From Chloroflexi bacterium OLB14 (GTDB taxonomy: Bacteria; Chloroflexota; Anaerolineae; Anaerolineales; Villigracilaceae), in the NCBI GenBank assembly GCA_001567105.1, contig LMZR01000047.1:1-56642 (forward strand): a stretch of DNA of 56,642 nt. Reading direction: 5' to 3'. Each line of letters begins with the position of its first letter. Position 1 is the first letter of the stretch. Positions 15,844 through 25,008 of the stretch are shown one piece after another. A program made the position numbers and the translations under genes. The notes beneath the pieces were generated by a model. That model was not told where the DNA came from and searched no databases. It worked only from the letters and a program-made list of their open reading frames with translations.

Positions 15844-16508
15844 TACAACGGCACTCTCGCCCCGTTGACCTTACTTGCTTCATCTGAAAATAAATATTGC
15901 ATAGCAGAGACAATCTCCGCAGGGGTGGTGCCTGTGCCTTTGTTTTCTACGTCAATGGCTTTCACTTGGATGATGTTAGCAGTCACTTTGAATTCTTTTA
16001 ATTCAGCGGCTAAATTCAAAATCATATTTTCTTGTGCGGCTTTGGCTGGCGTATATACACCTGATTTACCCGCTGGATTCGGTGTAGTTGAAGCAGAGAC
16101 GATAATCACACGTCCCCAATTATTGGCAGATAATGGTTTGGATAAATATTTGAATAAATTAAATGTCGTGCGCACATGTTGATTAAGCATAAATTCCAAA
16201 TCGTCATGTGAGGTATCGGCAAAAGTTTTGCCACCAACCCAACCGCCAACGAGATGAAATAAAGCATGGACACTGCCAAATTTGGAAAGACCAACTTGAA
16301 GCGAGTCTTGAAGCGCATTTGCATCGAGCAGGTCAACGGTTTGGGATAAGAATCGTTCGCTAGGTAAGTTTAAGTCGCGGGTGAGTGAATCTAATTTATT
16401 TGCATCAATATCAAGCAAAATTAAATTATGACCCATGCTTGCAAAAGTTTTGGCGGTTAAACTTCCGAGTGCACCAGTGGCACCAGTGATAATAATATTT
16501 TTATTCAT
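15840..16508 (-). CDS. Short-chain dehydrogenase/reductase
   Basis: NAD(P)-dependent oxidoreductase, 222 residues. Rossmann motif TGATGALGSLTA (8-19), an acidic LLDID after strand 2 that favours NAD, catalytic Ser in IIVSAST and Tyr/Lys in YTPAKAA (YxxxK). Substrate unknown; it most resembles the 3-oxoacyl reductase branch. A palindromic GC-rich repeat precedes it on the ribA side, and it may be transcribed with ribA. Confidence 0.88.
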   Translation of the reverse strand: MNKNIIITGATGALGSLTAKTFASMGHNLILLDIDANKLDSLTRDLNLPSERFLSQTVDLLDANALQDSLQVGLSKFGSVHALFHLVGGWVGGKTFADTSHDDLEFMLNQHVRTTFNLFKYLSKPLSANNWGRVIIVSASTTPNPAGKSGVYTPAKAAQENMILNLAAELKEFKVTANIIQVKAIDVENKGTGTTPAEIVSAMQYLFSDEASKVNGARVPLY

Positions 16509-16519
16509 TTTATTTTGTT

Positions 16520-16562
16520 GCTCCTGCCGCCGTCTCGGCGGCGGGGACTCCGCCGAGAGCAG
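16520..16562. repeat. GC-rich CTCCTGCCGCCGTCTCGGCGG repeat
   Basis: Self-complementary GC-rich island in an AT-rich background, between ribA and the SDR gene. A related copy lies at 21158-21183 (GCTCCTTGCGCCATCTCGGCG). Confidence 0.75.
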
Positions 16563-16568
16563 AATTTT

Positions 16569-17237
16569 TTATTCATCGGCTTCCCAGTGAAAATCAATCA
16601 TGTGACCAGATTTGGCGGCTTTTGTTTTTAAGTAAGCGCGATTGTGTTTGTTGGTTGGCAAAATGTGTGGCAAACGTTCGTTGACGATAATGCCATGTGA
16701 TTTTAATTGTTCAATTTTTTTCGGGTTGTTCGTCATCAGTCGCACTGAATTAACTTTTAATGCTTTCAACATTTCAGCAGCGATAGTGTAATCACGTTCA
16801 TCATCACGAAAACCGAGCGCAAGATTTGCTTCAACAGTATCCATGCCTTGATCTTGCAAACTATAAGCACGAATTTTATTGGTGAGCCCAATGCCACGCC
16901 CTTCTTGACGAAGATATAAAACAATGCCTTGTTCCATTTTATTTATTTTCTTTAAGGCATGTTCTAATTGATCACGACAATCACAACGATACGAGCCAAT
17001 CACATCACCAGTTAAACATTCGGAGTGTAAACGCACAGGCACATTTTCAGCGTTCAAAATATCGCCTTTGAAAATGGCAACGTGTTCTTTGTTATCTAAT
17101 GTGTTTGAAAAAGCAACGATGTGAAAATCACCAAAGCGTGTGGGTAAATCTGCAACGGCTTCGATGTTTACCAGCGGGGCAATATTTGCTTCTGCTTCAA
17201 TTAAAAGTTTTAACCTTTCATGAATTGTTTCAGTCAT
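16569..17237 (-). CDS. ribA: GTP cyclohydrolase II
   Basis: First step of riboflavin synthesis, opening GTP with loss of formate and pyrophosphate. 222 residues, a stand-alone RibA without a RibB domain. Zinc ligands are visible in ECLTGDVIGSYRCDC (three Cys), then LRQEGRGIGL (catalytic Arg region), the AYSLQDQGMDTVEAN block and LMTNNPKKI. The upstream gene on the same strand is a riboflavin-type reductase, which supports the role. Confidence 0.96.
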   Translation of the reverse strand: MTETIHERLKLLIEAEANIAPLVNIEAVADLPTRFGDFHIVAFSNTLDNKEHVAIFKGDILNAENVPVRLHSECLTGDVIGSYRCDCRDQLEHALKKINKMEQGIVLYLRQEGRGIGLTNKIRAYSLQDQGMDTVEANLALGFRDDERDYTIAAEMLKALKVNSVRLMTNNPKKIEQLKSHGIIVNERLPHILPTNKHNRAYLKTKAAKSGHMIDFHWEADE

Positions 17238-17255
17238 AGTATCCTCTATTATTTA

Positions 17256-17320
17256 TCCACTAATCTTCGCCAATCTTCACGAATATTTTTTTTTCGCGCA
17301 GAGTAGTATGAATTAGTGGA
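17256..17320. repeat. ATCCACTAAT...ATTAGTGGAT inverted repeat
   Basis: Ten-base arms at 17256-17265 and 17311-17320 with an AATCTTCGCCAATCTTCACG stretch between them. It lies between the reductase and ribA, so it is in their common transcript. Confidence 0.5.
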
Positions 17321-17327
17321 TGTGTTG

Positions 17328-18006
17328 TTAAAATTTATATCTCAAAACTACGCCGCCATCATCTAATCTTTCAATATGATTTAATTTTAATTGCAACGCA
17401 TCATCACGCATTAATCCAAAACCATCAGCAAGGGTTGGAGAATTTGCTCCGCCAAAAATCATAGGTGCAATATAAATCATTAATTCATCTATCAAACCCA
17501 AACGCATCAATTCAAAATTAATTGTGCCGCCACCTTCCACCATCAAATGGTCAACACCAAATTTTTTTTAACCTGTGCATCATGTTTGTCAAATCAACTT
17601 GTGGCGCATCATCTACAAACACAGTCACGCCCACGGCGCGTAATTTTTCGATATGGCTTATAGATGTTTGTTTGGTTGTAAATATTACTATGCGCGCAGG
17701 TCCAACTTTTATAAAATCAGATTCTAATGAAATATTTACATTACTAGCGACTCCAACTTTTATTGGATTTGATTCTCGCCCCTGCTTGATTCTATTCTGA
17801 CGCAACGCTTCATTCTTGACCGTCAACTTGGGTGCTTCATTCAACAGAGTCTTACCCCCAACCAAAACTGCATCTACACTAGCTCTTAATTCATCCACAC
17901 GCATTTTATCTTCAGCAGACGAAATAGCAGAGCCTTTTCTTTCAAAGGTATCTATCTTTCCATCGGCTGTCATAGCGACGTTGATGAAGGTGTAGGGTCG
18001 GTTCAT
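17328..18006 (-). CDS. RibD C-terminal-type reductase (one frameshift)
   Basis: NADPH-dependent reductase of the dihydrofolate-reductase-like RibD_C family. It has no deaminase domain, so it resembles the archaeal/fungal RIB7 enzymes that reduce the pyrimidine before deamination. Seen: INVAMTADGKID (9-20), VDAVLVGGKTLLNEAP, LMVEGGGTINFELM and APMIFGGANSPTL. The frame breaks at a run of eight A on the coding strand (17562-17569); with seven the protein reads KKFGVDHLMVEGGG and continues to the stop at 17328, total about 225 residues. Followed by ribA on the same strand. Confidence 0.88.
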
Positions 18007-18016
18007 ATAATATTTT

Positions 18017-18069
18017 GTATCGCAACATTTATGTTGCGTGCTGAAATCGCAAGATAAATCTTGCGGTAC
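18017..18069. repeat. Double palindrome CGCAACATTTATGTTGCG + GCAAGATAAATCTTGC
   Basis: Two adjacent perfect palindromes framed by GTA(T/C) and GGTAC. A second full copy, in the other orientation, is at 27987-28036. Confidence 0.8.
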
Positions 18070-18071
18070 AT

Positions 18072-19653
18072 TTAATACTCGCTCAAAAAATATGTATTAA
18101 ACAAATCACTGATGTTGACATCTACAATCTCGCGTTGTAGATTGAAAAAATCATAAGCAGTGGCGTATCCATAAGCATAACGAGTAGCATATTCTTTCAG
18201 AAATTTGGAGAAATTTCCATAGCCCATTCGTTCGCGCAATTCGTCTAAAAATAATGCGCCTTGAAAATAAACGGCATTGGTATAAAGCCTAAACGAACCA
18301 CCATTATAGATATTCGTATCTACATAACCTGTTGGGTCAAAATAATTGACTCGGAACTGCCACCACCAACTGATATTAGCAGGATAATTATTTTCGTAAA
18401 AAATTCTTTCGCTATAGGTTGCTAGGGCTTCATCTAACCAAGGCTCCAGAGCAGAATCATTGCCTACTAAACTGTACCACCATTGATGTGCTATTTCATG
18501 CACGCCAATGGTGACTAAATTACTTTTAGCTGTGCCATTGTATTGACTATTAAAAATCTGTTGCTAAAAAAATCAAGCCGTCATATTCTTGTCCATCATC
18601 CATATCGGTTTGGACGATAGCAAGATGTTGATGTGGATATGTTGCAAATTGTTGTGAAAAAGTATTGATTGCTTGCGCGGCATAATCTTTGATTGCATCT
18701 CCAGCAGATTGATAACCATTGAAATAATATGAACGAATCGTGACGTTGCCTGCACTTGTTTCTGATACTAAAAATTCATCACTGGCTGATAATGCTAATG
18801 TGCGTGTGCCATACATGCGATAGCGAATCCACTCGCCATTTGATTCTGCTGGCGCACCGACTGCTACTGTCACATTGGCATCTGTTTTGAGATTCAATTC
18901 TACATCTGCTGAATCATAAACAAGATGTTCGCCCCACGGCATAGGGTCATGTAAGACCCAACCATTTTTATATGGCACAACAAACGGATACCAATCTACT
19001 AAATTGATTTGATTGAAGTCATGCCCGAACACATCATTCGCTGATTTTTGCGGAATATTCAAGTTGAAATTTAACGTCAGCGTTGTTGCTGAACCAGCAG
19101 ATAATGTTTGCGGTAAGGTGATGCGTAAGGTCTGCCCGCTTAAGTCATACGAATTGATGTTTGTATTATCTTGTGCAATAGCATTTAATACAAATGTTTT
19201 TGAATATAAATTTGGTTGCACTGCTAAAACCAACTCAGTCAATGCTGTGCCTGTGTTGTTGTAATAACGAATAGTTTGGTCAACGGAAATTTTTCGGTTA
19301 TTGAAATCTAATGTGGCATATAGAATGTAATTTGTGCGAGTCGAATTTGTGGGTGAAGCAGTGTTTGATGGAACAGTAGCAACTGTCAGCGTGGGAGGAG
19401 GCGGTGTAGAGGTTAAGGTGAATGTTGGGGTTAAAGTTAAAGTCGGGATTTGGGTAAAGGTCGGGATGGAAGTATTTGTCACATCAATTGGTTGAAATGG
19501 CGTAGATGTTAAATTTGGTTTGTTAATTTCAAATTGTGAAAATGAAATGGGCGTGGAGGTAGGTGTGGCTGGGGAAGCGCATGAAAATAAAAATATAGAA
19601 AGTAGAAAGTGAAACGCGAAACGTGATGCGTAATGCGTGATGCGTAATTTCAT
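18072..19653 (-). CDS. M1-family metallopeptidase-like lipoprotein A (one frameshift)
   Basis: Gluzincin-type zinc peptidase on the outer face of the membrane. Signal peptide with lipobox LFSCA (21-25), then a Thr/Pro/Ser-rich linker of about 70 residues, then the domain with DGQEYDGLIFLATDF in place of the GAMEN region and HEIAHQWW plus DEALATYSE (zinc ligands HExxH and Glu). The frame breaks at a five-base T run of the coding strand (18552-18556); with four, the protein reads TDFNSQYNGTAK and aligns without gaps to its neighbour. The signal peptide start MKLRITHYASRFAF is encoded by a repeat. Start overlaps the upstream gene (ATGA). Confidence 0.85.
19618..19650. repeat. GATGCGTAATGCGTGATGCG repeat forming a signal peptide
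   Basis: Family member of the GCGTAATGCG repeats. It is translated as RITHYAS at the N-terminus of lipoprotein peptidase A. Confidence 0.75.
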
Positions 19654-21133
19654 TGATAGACACTACGAAAATATTGATTGATTAAATCTGAAAGATCGAG
19701 CGTGGTGTGTGTTTTGAGAATGCGAAAAAATCATTGGCGTTGATAATTTTTCCATTCGATTGTTTGACATAATCTTGAATGAAGGCAAAGAAAGCCTCAT
19801 CACCGATGCGCGTGCGTAAGTTTTCAAGAAATTTTGCACCTTGAAAATAAACAGCGTTGGTGTAAGGACGAAACCCTTGACCTTCATAAATTGGAATATC
19901 AACAAAACCTTCGGGCTTATAAAAATCAATGCGATACGTCCACCACCAACTCACTAAATCAGGATGCACATTTTCGTAATAAATTCTTTCGCTATAAGTT
20001 GCTAGGGCTTCATCAATCCATGGTTGTAAGGCTTGGTCGTTAGAGATTTGGTCGAACCACCATTGATGCGCGGTTTCATGCACTGCTACAAAAGTTAAAT
20101 AATTGGCGGGCGTGCCATCGTATAAATTATAAAAATCTTTGCTGAGATAATAAAAGGCAGAAAATTCCATGCCATCATTAAAGTCACCCATCACAACGGC
20201 AAGGCTTTTGTGTTGATATGCGCCATAGCGTTGAGAAAAAATTTGTAAGGCTTCGTTAGTGGCTTGTAATGCGGCTTGCCCAGCACTTTCGTTAAATGGA
20301 AAGTAATAACTTGTTAAAGTCACATCACCAACTTGAGTAGATGATGTTTGAAAATCTCGGCTGGCAGATAAAGCAAATGTTCTAGCAGAATTAATTTTAT
20401 AAATCGTTGAACCATCGGCTTGTATTTCAGGCACACCACTTGATGCAACAATCGGTGCAGTAGCAGGGTCTGCAAAATTTAATGTCACTTCGTAATCAGC
20501 TGCATCATAAACTAGATGTTCACCGTAATACCATGGCTCATGCAAAATCCATTCGCCGTTAATATTCGGCACAACAAATGGATACCAATTGGTTAAATTA
20601 ATTTGTCTACTAGTGTAGCCATAAATGCGCGGGCGCGAAATGCTTGGGTCTTCTTGTTCGGCAAAAGGTAAAGCTAATGAATATTGAATTTTTATTTCAA
20701 GTGTTTCATTAGGTGCTAGAAAAAATGAAAGCGGAATATCAAGTCTCTGATTGGTAATGATGTAATTGGTAATTGTTTCGCCTTTAATCATCACGCTGGT
20801 TAAATTAAAACTTCCTTGCCATAAATTTGGCACAATAGCAATCACTAAATTATTTAATTGCTTGCCAGTTAAATTCGGATACAAAATTGTTTCATCCACA
20901 TTCACTGCGTGCGCGTCATAATCCATCAAAACATTCAGCGAGTACTTCGCTCGTTGTATAGCAGGAACAGGCGTAAGCGTAGGTTGAGGCGTTTCGGTTG
21001 GTAATGATGGCGTATCAGTAACGGGCAATGTCAAAAAAATAGATTCAGTCGCAGTAGGGATTTCATCTGTTTGATTTGAACAAGCTGTAATAAAAATGAT
21101 GATGATTAAAAGAAATATATTTTTGATTCGCAT
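19650..21133 (-). CDS. M1-family metallopeptidase-like lipoprotein B (C-terminal frameshift)
   Basis: Paralogue of the downstream gene. Lipobox IITACS at about 15-19, Thr/Pro linker, then DGMEFSAFYYL and HETAHQWW-x16-DEALATYSE with intact zinc ligands. As printed it stops at 19682; restoring one base at the four-base run 19712-19715 gives a tail LDLSDLINQYFRSVYQ that matches the end of the paralogue and a TGA at 19650-19652 overlapping the next ATG. About 494 residues. Residues from a GGTAATT-like repeat (ITNYIITNQ) occur near position 137. Confidence 0.86.
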
Positions 21134-21157
21134 GAAATAATTTTACCTTAACGATAT

Positions 21158-21183
21158 GCTCCTTGCGCCATCTCGGCGCAGGC
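21158..21183. repeat. GCTCCTTGCGCCATCTCGGCGCAGG repeat
   Basis: Same family as 16520-16562. It lies just upstream of lipoprotein peptidase B. Confidence 0.6.
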
Positions 21184-21189
21184 TGATAA

Positions 21190-21216
21190 ATAAAAAAGCC
21201 GCCGAGGACGGCGGCT
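21190..21216 (-). terminator. Terminator after the SRPBCC gene
   Basis: On the minus strand AGCCGCC / GGCGGCT with a six-base loop, followed by TTTTTTATTT. It closes the metal transporter-SRPBCC transcription unit. Confidence 0.8.
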
Positions 21217-21267
21217 TAAGCAAAGCATAGCAGGATATTTCGCTTCATACTTGTTGACAGTTGGTTT

Positions 21268-21708
21268 TTAACCTTCGAGTTTTTTCTTAAGTGCAGCGAG
21301 TGAAGCATCGAAGCCTGCTACCATTTGCTTTTTCATCATATCTTCCATGCCAGGCATAGAGGGCATTCCAGGTGGCGTTAATACTGCTTCGGTTTGCATA
21401 ATGACTTTTGTGGCTGTACCAGCAGGTTCAAGAATGTAAGTGCTGACCACATCTGAAGCGGGTGGTGCGGCATATGTTTTGGTGCCATAAATTTTATCTT
21501 TTTCGTATGCAATCACTTCAGAGGTAATGGTGTTTTGCATTCCGTTCATGGCTTTGGTGGTGGTTTTGATTTTTGTGCCGAGTTTAATCGGTCCATCTGC
21601 CTCAACACTGACGACATATTCATTCTTCATGCTATCCAAACTAGATATATAAGAAAAAATTTTCTCAGCCGAAGCATTGATGGTGGTGGAAGTTTCAATT
21701 AGTGCCAT
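21268..21708 (-). CDS. SRPBCC (START-like) family protein
   Basis: 146 residues, soluble, hydrophobic-pocket fold. The start IETSTTINASAEKIFSYIS and the middle DVVSTYILEPAGTATKVIMQTEAVL are typical of CoxG/polyketide-cyclase-like members. A Met/Pro-rich loop (PPGMPSMPGMEDMMKK) follows, then a C-terminal helix that would cover the pocket. Ligand unknown. It follows the metal ABC permease by 25 bases with GGAG before the start; the Met-rich loop next to a metal transporter is suggestive only. Confidence 0.82.
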   Translation of the reverse strand: MALIETSTTINASAEKIFSYISSLDSMKNEYVVSVEADGPIKLGTKIKTTTKAMNGMQNTITSEVIAYEKDKIYGTKTYAAPPASDVVSTYILEPAGTATKVIMQTEAVLTPPGMPSMPGMEDMMKKQMVAGFDASLAALKKKLEG

Positions 21709-21733
21709 AGTTTTCTCCTTTTCTATATTTTCA

Positions 21734-22549
21734 TTATATAGACTTTACTCGTTTATACAAGAACCCAAGTAGGAATAAGAGGGTAGCCGTTAGTACTATG
21801 GCAGAACCAGAGACGATGTTGAAATAATAACTAATATATAAACCAACAATAGATGAAATTGCCCCAATCAAAGCAGAGACTAACATCATCGGGAATAATC
21901 TCTTTGTGATTAAGTAAGCAGTGGCGGCAGGAGTCACTAACATGGCGGCGGCTAAACTGACACCTACAGTTTGTAATGAAACAACTACTGTCAGCGATAA
22001 AAGAATCAGCATTAAATTTCTTAGTAACTCAGCAGGTAATCTTAATGTCGCCGCGAGGACTGGGTCAAACGAAATGACAAGGAATTGTTTATAAAAAATC
22101 CCAACCGTTAACAAAATCAAAAAACTTAAACCAGCAATCAGCCATAAATCTGAAACTGAAACGCCGAGCACATTTCCAAAAAGGATGTGAGATAAATCTA
22201 CTGCGTAGGTTTGAATCGTACTAATCAATGCTACGCCTAAAGAAAGTGCCGCCGCAAATAAAATTCCGATAGCCGTATCTTCTTTAATTGTGCCTGCTTT
22301 AGAAAAGAATCCAATACTTAATGCCACGAGGATGGCAGCCACTCCTGCGCCGATTAATAAATCACCTTGAAAGATGTAAGCAATCGCCACGCCTGGCAAA
22401 ATGGCATGAGCCATTGCATCACCAAGAAATGCCATACCACGCAACACAACATACGTTCCCATCACAGCACATAAAATGCCGACGATGACAGAAGCGATAA
22501 GTCCGCGTTGCATGAATTGATAGGTAAGAGGTTCTAGTAAGAAGTCCAT
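21734..22549 (-). CDS. Metal ABC transporter permease (ABC-3 family)
   Basis: Inner-membrane channel of a Zn/Mn/Fe uptake system. 271 residues with about eight transmembrane helices. Signature: GDAMAHAILPGVAIAYI (about 43-59), then AIGILFAAALSLGVALIS and AAMLVTPAATAYL (about 201-213), the usual ABC-3 conserved helices. Separated from the ATPase gene by about 140 bases with two hairpin repeats. No GC-rich terminator between them. Confidence 0.94.
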   Translation of the reverse strand: MDFLLEPLTYQFMQRGLIASVIVGILCAVMGTYVVLRGMAFLGDAMAHAILPGVAIAYIFQGDLLIGAGVAAILVALSIGFFSKAGTIKEDTAIGILFAAALSLGVALISTIQTYAVDLSHILFGNVLGVSVSDLWLIAGLSFLILLTVGIFYKQFLVISFDPVLAATLRLPAELLRNLMLILLSLTVVVSLQTVGVSLAAAMLVTPAATAYLITKRLFPMMLVSALIGAISSIVGLYISYYFNIVSGSAIVLTATLLFLLGFLYKRVKSI

Positions 22550-22562
22550 TTTATAAATATTC

Positions 22563-22700
22563 CGTTGGTTGAGTAGGCGGTGATTTTCCGCCGTATCGAA
22601 ACCAACAAGTAATAGAAGTAATTTATCTTATTGAAAAATTTCCATTTTATAGGTGGTCTCGATACGGCTTCGCAAAATACGCTCAGCCTACTCGACCACC
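22563..22700. repeat. Two GGTTGGTTGAGTAGG / GGTGGTCTCGATACGG hairpin repeats
   Basis: Copies at 22563-22605 and 22652-22700 between ATPase and permease genes. The right one overlaps the end of the ATPase gene and gives it the residues SVVE and the TAG stop, exactly as in aroE. Confidence 0.8.
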
Positions 22701-23494
22701 GATTTTGTATGATGATGTTCTTCATCTGGCGGGCAACATTCATCTACTAACATCATGCCGTTTTCCATTACTAACAATGAATTGCCAAAGGCTTGAGCAA
22801 GATTTTCTTTTACGAAAACCGCTGGAGGTTTACCAAAGGCGATTAACTTATGATTCAATAACAGCACATAATCAAAACGTGAAGCGGCGAGATTCAAATC
22901 ATGCGTCGAAATCATCATGGTCACTTCTTTTTCGCGTAAATGATCAAGCAAATTCAAAGTTGTTTCTTGGGTTGTGACATCCACACCTGTAAATGGTTCA
23001 TCCATTAAAAGGATATGTGGTTCTTGCGAAATGGCGCGTGCTAAAAACACACGTTGTTGCTGACCACCCGAAAGTTCCCCAATAGATTGTTTGGCTAAAT
23101 TCGCAATGCCCATTTTTTCTAAACTGTTATTTACAATTTCCTTATCCTGTTTGGATGGACGACTCAACCAACCTCGTTGACCATATCTGCCCATCATCAC
23201 CACGTCATAAACCGTGACGGGGAATTTCCAATCTACTTCTTCACGCTGTGGAATATATGCTACACAATCTTTATGCGCGCCAAGTGATTCACCGTGAATT
23301 AAAATTTTTCCACTTTGTAATGGTAATAAACCAACCAATGTTTTGAACAAAGTAGATTTTCCCGCACCGTTTGGTCCAACCACTGCCACACGCGCCCCAT
23401 GCGGAATCTGAAAAGATAAATCATTTAAGATGATTTTATTTCCATAGCCAATATTGGCATGATGAACTTCAAGACGATGTGGAGTATGTGTCAT
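22688..23494 (-). CDS. Metal ABC transporter ATP-binding protein
   Basis: ATPase of the Zn/Mn-type importer. Walker A GPNGAGKSTLFKTL (about 38-51), Q loop IPQREEVDW, signature LSGGQQQR (about 138-145), Walker B ILLMDEP and switch His in MMISTHDLNL. Length 268 is normal. The C-terminus has a Cys/His-rich stretch (DECCPPDEEHHHT), possibly metal-binding, just before repeat-derived SVVE. Follows the binding-protein gene by 33 bases. Confidence 0.94.
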   Translation of the reverse strand: MTHTPHRLEVHHANIGYGNKIILNDLSFQIPHGARVAVVGPNGAGKSTLFKTLVGLLPLQSGKILIHGESLGAHKDCVAYIPQREEVDWKFPVTVYDVVMMGRYGQRGWLSRPSKQDKEIVNNSLEKMGIANLAKQSIGELSGGQQQRVFLARAISQEPHILLMDEPFTGVDVTTQETTLNLLDHLREKEVTMMISTHDLNLAASRFDYVLLLNHKLIAFGKPPAVFVKENLAQAFGNSLLVMENGMMLVDECCPPDEEHHHTKSVVE

Positions 23495-23527
23495 GTTTAT
23501 GATTGACGATTCTAAATTTATTTTATC

Positions 23528-24457
23528 TTACTTCAACGCCTGAACAATTTGCATTACATTATGTTTCATCATATCAATATAAGTTTGAGCAGGCTCATCA
23601 GCACTCAATGATTCAAGATATAAATTATTTACAACTTTCACGTTTGTTTCACTTGCAATTTGATTTGCTAAATTCGCATTTTCAATTTCACCTAAAAAAA
23701 TTGCAGGCGCGCCAGAATTTTTTATCGCATCAATGGCAGATGCAATCTCTTGCGCAGAGGCACTCGCTTCCGAACTAAAACTTGGCAAAATCGCATCAAT
23801 CACTTCAAAGCCATAACGCTTAGCAAAATAATTTAGTGATTCATGATTCGTCACTAACAATTTTCTTTCAGCAGGAATTTGATTCACTTGCTCCACAATC
23901 CACGCATCTAAATCTTTTAATTGGGCAATATATTTTTCTGCATTGGTTGTGTAAATTTCTTTTCCAGCAGGGTCAACTTGGATTAATCCATTGCGGATAT
24001 TTTCAACATAAGTGATGACTAAATTCGGGTCAAGCCATAGATGTGGATCAAGCGCTTCATGCCCATGATTTGTGTTTGGTTCTGTTTCATCAGCATGGTC
24101 ATCACTTGGAGTTAATCCCTGCGTTGCTTCTATAATGATTCTTTCGCCACCAGCATTTTCAAGCAATGACTCAATGAAATGCTCATATTCAAGCCCATTC
24201 AAAATTAACAAATCACTTGCGGAGATTTTTGCCACATCAGAAGGCACAGGTTGATAAGCATGAGGGTCAGAGCCAATGGGTAATAACGATTGCACTTCAA
24301 CTCTGTCACCTGCTATGTTTTGAGCAATATCTGCTAGCACCGAAGTGGAGGCGAGGACTGTCAGAGAATTTGAATCGTTTGCTGGAGTTGACCAACAAGA
24401 AGTCAGGAAAAGAAGCGTGAGTGAGCTTAATCTAATTGTATTGTATATTTTTTTCAT
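23528..24457 (-). CDS. Metal ABC transporter substrate-binding lipoprotein (ZnuA/TroA family)
   Basis: Extracytoplasmic zinc or manganese receptor, cluster A-I. Signal peptide 1-20 with lipobox TSCW. The three His ligands are visible in GSDPHAYQP (about 62-70), LDPHLWLDPN (about 136-145) and VTNHESLNYFAKRYGF, with a His/Asp/Glu loop (DDHADETEPNTNHGHE) that favours zinc. First gene of the transporter operon: binding protein, ATPase, permease, SRPBCC. Metal specificity cannot be settled from sequence. Confidence 0.92.
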   Translation of the reverse strand: MKKIYNTIRLSSLTLLFLTSCWSTPANDSNSLTVLASTSVLADIAQNIAGDRVEVQSLLPIGSDPHAYQPVPSDVAKISASDLLILNGLEYEHFIESLLENAGGERIIIEATQGLTPSDDHADETEPNTNHGHEALDPHLWLDPNLVITYVENIRNGLIQVDPAGKEIYTTNAEKYIAQLKDLDAWIVEQVNQIPAERKLLVTNHESLNYFAKRYGFEVIDAILPSFSSEASASAQEIASAIDAIKNSGAPAIFLGEIENANLANQIASETNVKVVNNLYLESLSADEPAQTYIDMMKHNVMQIVQALK

Positions 24458-24500
24458 TTAACCTCATAAGGTGAAAACACATGATTATAGAGAGAGAAAA

Positions 24501-24527
24501 TAAAAGGCTCTAATCTTTAGAGCCTTA
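24501..24527 (-). terminator. Terminator after the STAS-reductase-STAS unit
   Basis: On the minus strand AAGGCTCTAA / TTAGAGCCTT hairpin followed by TTATTTTC, 9 bases after the stop of the STAS gene at 24536. Confidence 0.7.
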
Positions 24528-24535
24528 AGGGTTTG

Positions 24536-24952
24536 TTATCCAAACGAACTTGTTGCTGTGTTTATGTCGGTGTAAATTTCTAAAAACTGTTTTAAGCCAA
24601 CAACTTCTAACACTTGTTCTACAGCAGGTTGTGGATTTAATAACTTAACATGCTCTTTAGCAGACACATCTTGTTTAGGATTTAGTGAACGAAAGGTAGG
24701 CCTGCTGTTATCTTTGGTTTGTGTGAGTTGACCTGAAAAAATCCGCGCAATTGTGTGTAAAGCCATCAATCCAGCGCTACTAACGTAAGGTACTTTTTTA
24801 AGGTCAAGCAATAAATATCTTGAGCCTTCAGTGTAAATTTCTTGCGCTTTTTCTATAATGGATGTGTAATTGGAAGCATCAATTTCACCCATTAGGTGCA
24901 TAATTGTAATTTGGTTTTGTTTTGAAAAGGTAATTTGCATTTTACTCTCCAT
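24536..24952 (-). CDS. STAS domain protein A (anti-sigma-factor antagonist-like)
   Basis: Single-domain protein of 138 residues (134 if it starts at the second Met, which follows GGAG). It resembles SpoIIAA/RsbV: MHLMGEIDASNYTSI, YLLLDLKKVPYVSSAGLMALH with the phosphorylatable Ser in SSAG. A longer than usual insert (about 75-105) with TKDNSRPTFRSL follows. Paralogue of the gene at 26298. No anti-sigma kinase is visible nearby, although the histidine kinase family is present elsewhere in the window. Confidence 0.85.
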   Translation of the reverse strand: MESKMQITFSKQNQITIMHLMGEIDASNYTSIIEKAQEIYTEGSRYLLLDLKKVPYVSSAGLMALHTIARIFSGQLTQTKDNSRPTFRSLNPKQDVSAKEHVKLLNPQPAVEQVLEVVGLKQFLEIYTDINTATSSFG

Positions 24953-25008
24953 TTTTTTGCTACAAATGCCATTAAATTATATAAAATATTTGCGACACTT
25001 TGTATAAG

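Noticed and set aside
17328..18006. Two separate riboflavin-type genes or a pseudogene
   Set aside because: One base in an A run restores a single complete reductase, so an assembly error is more likely than decay.
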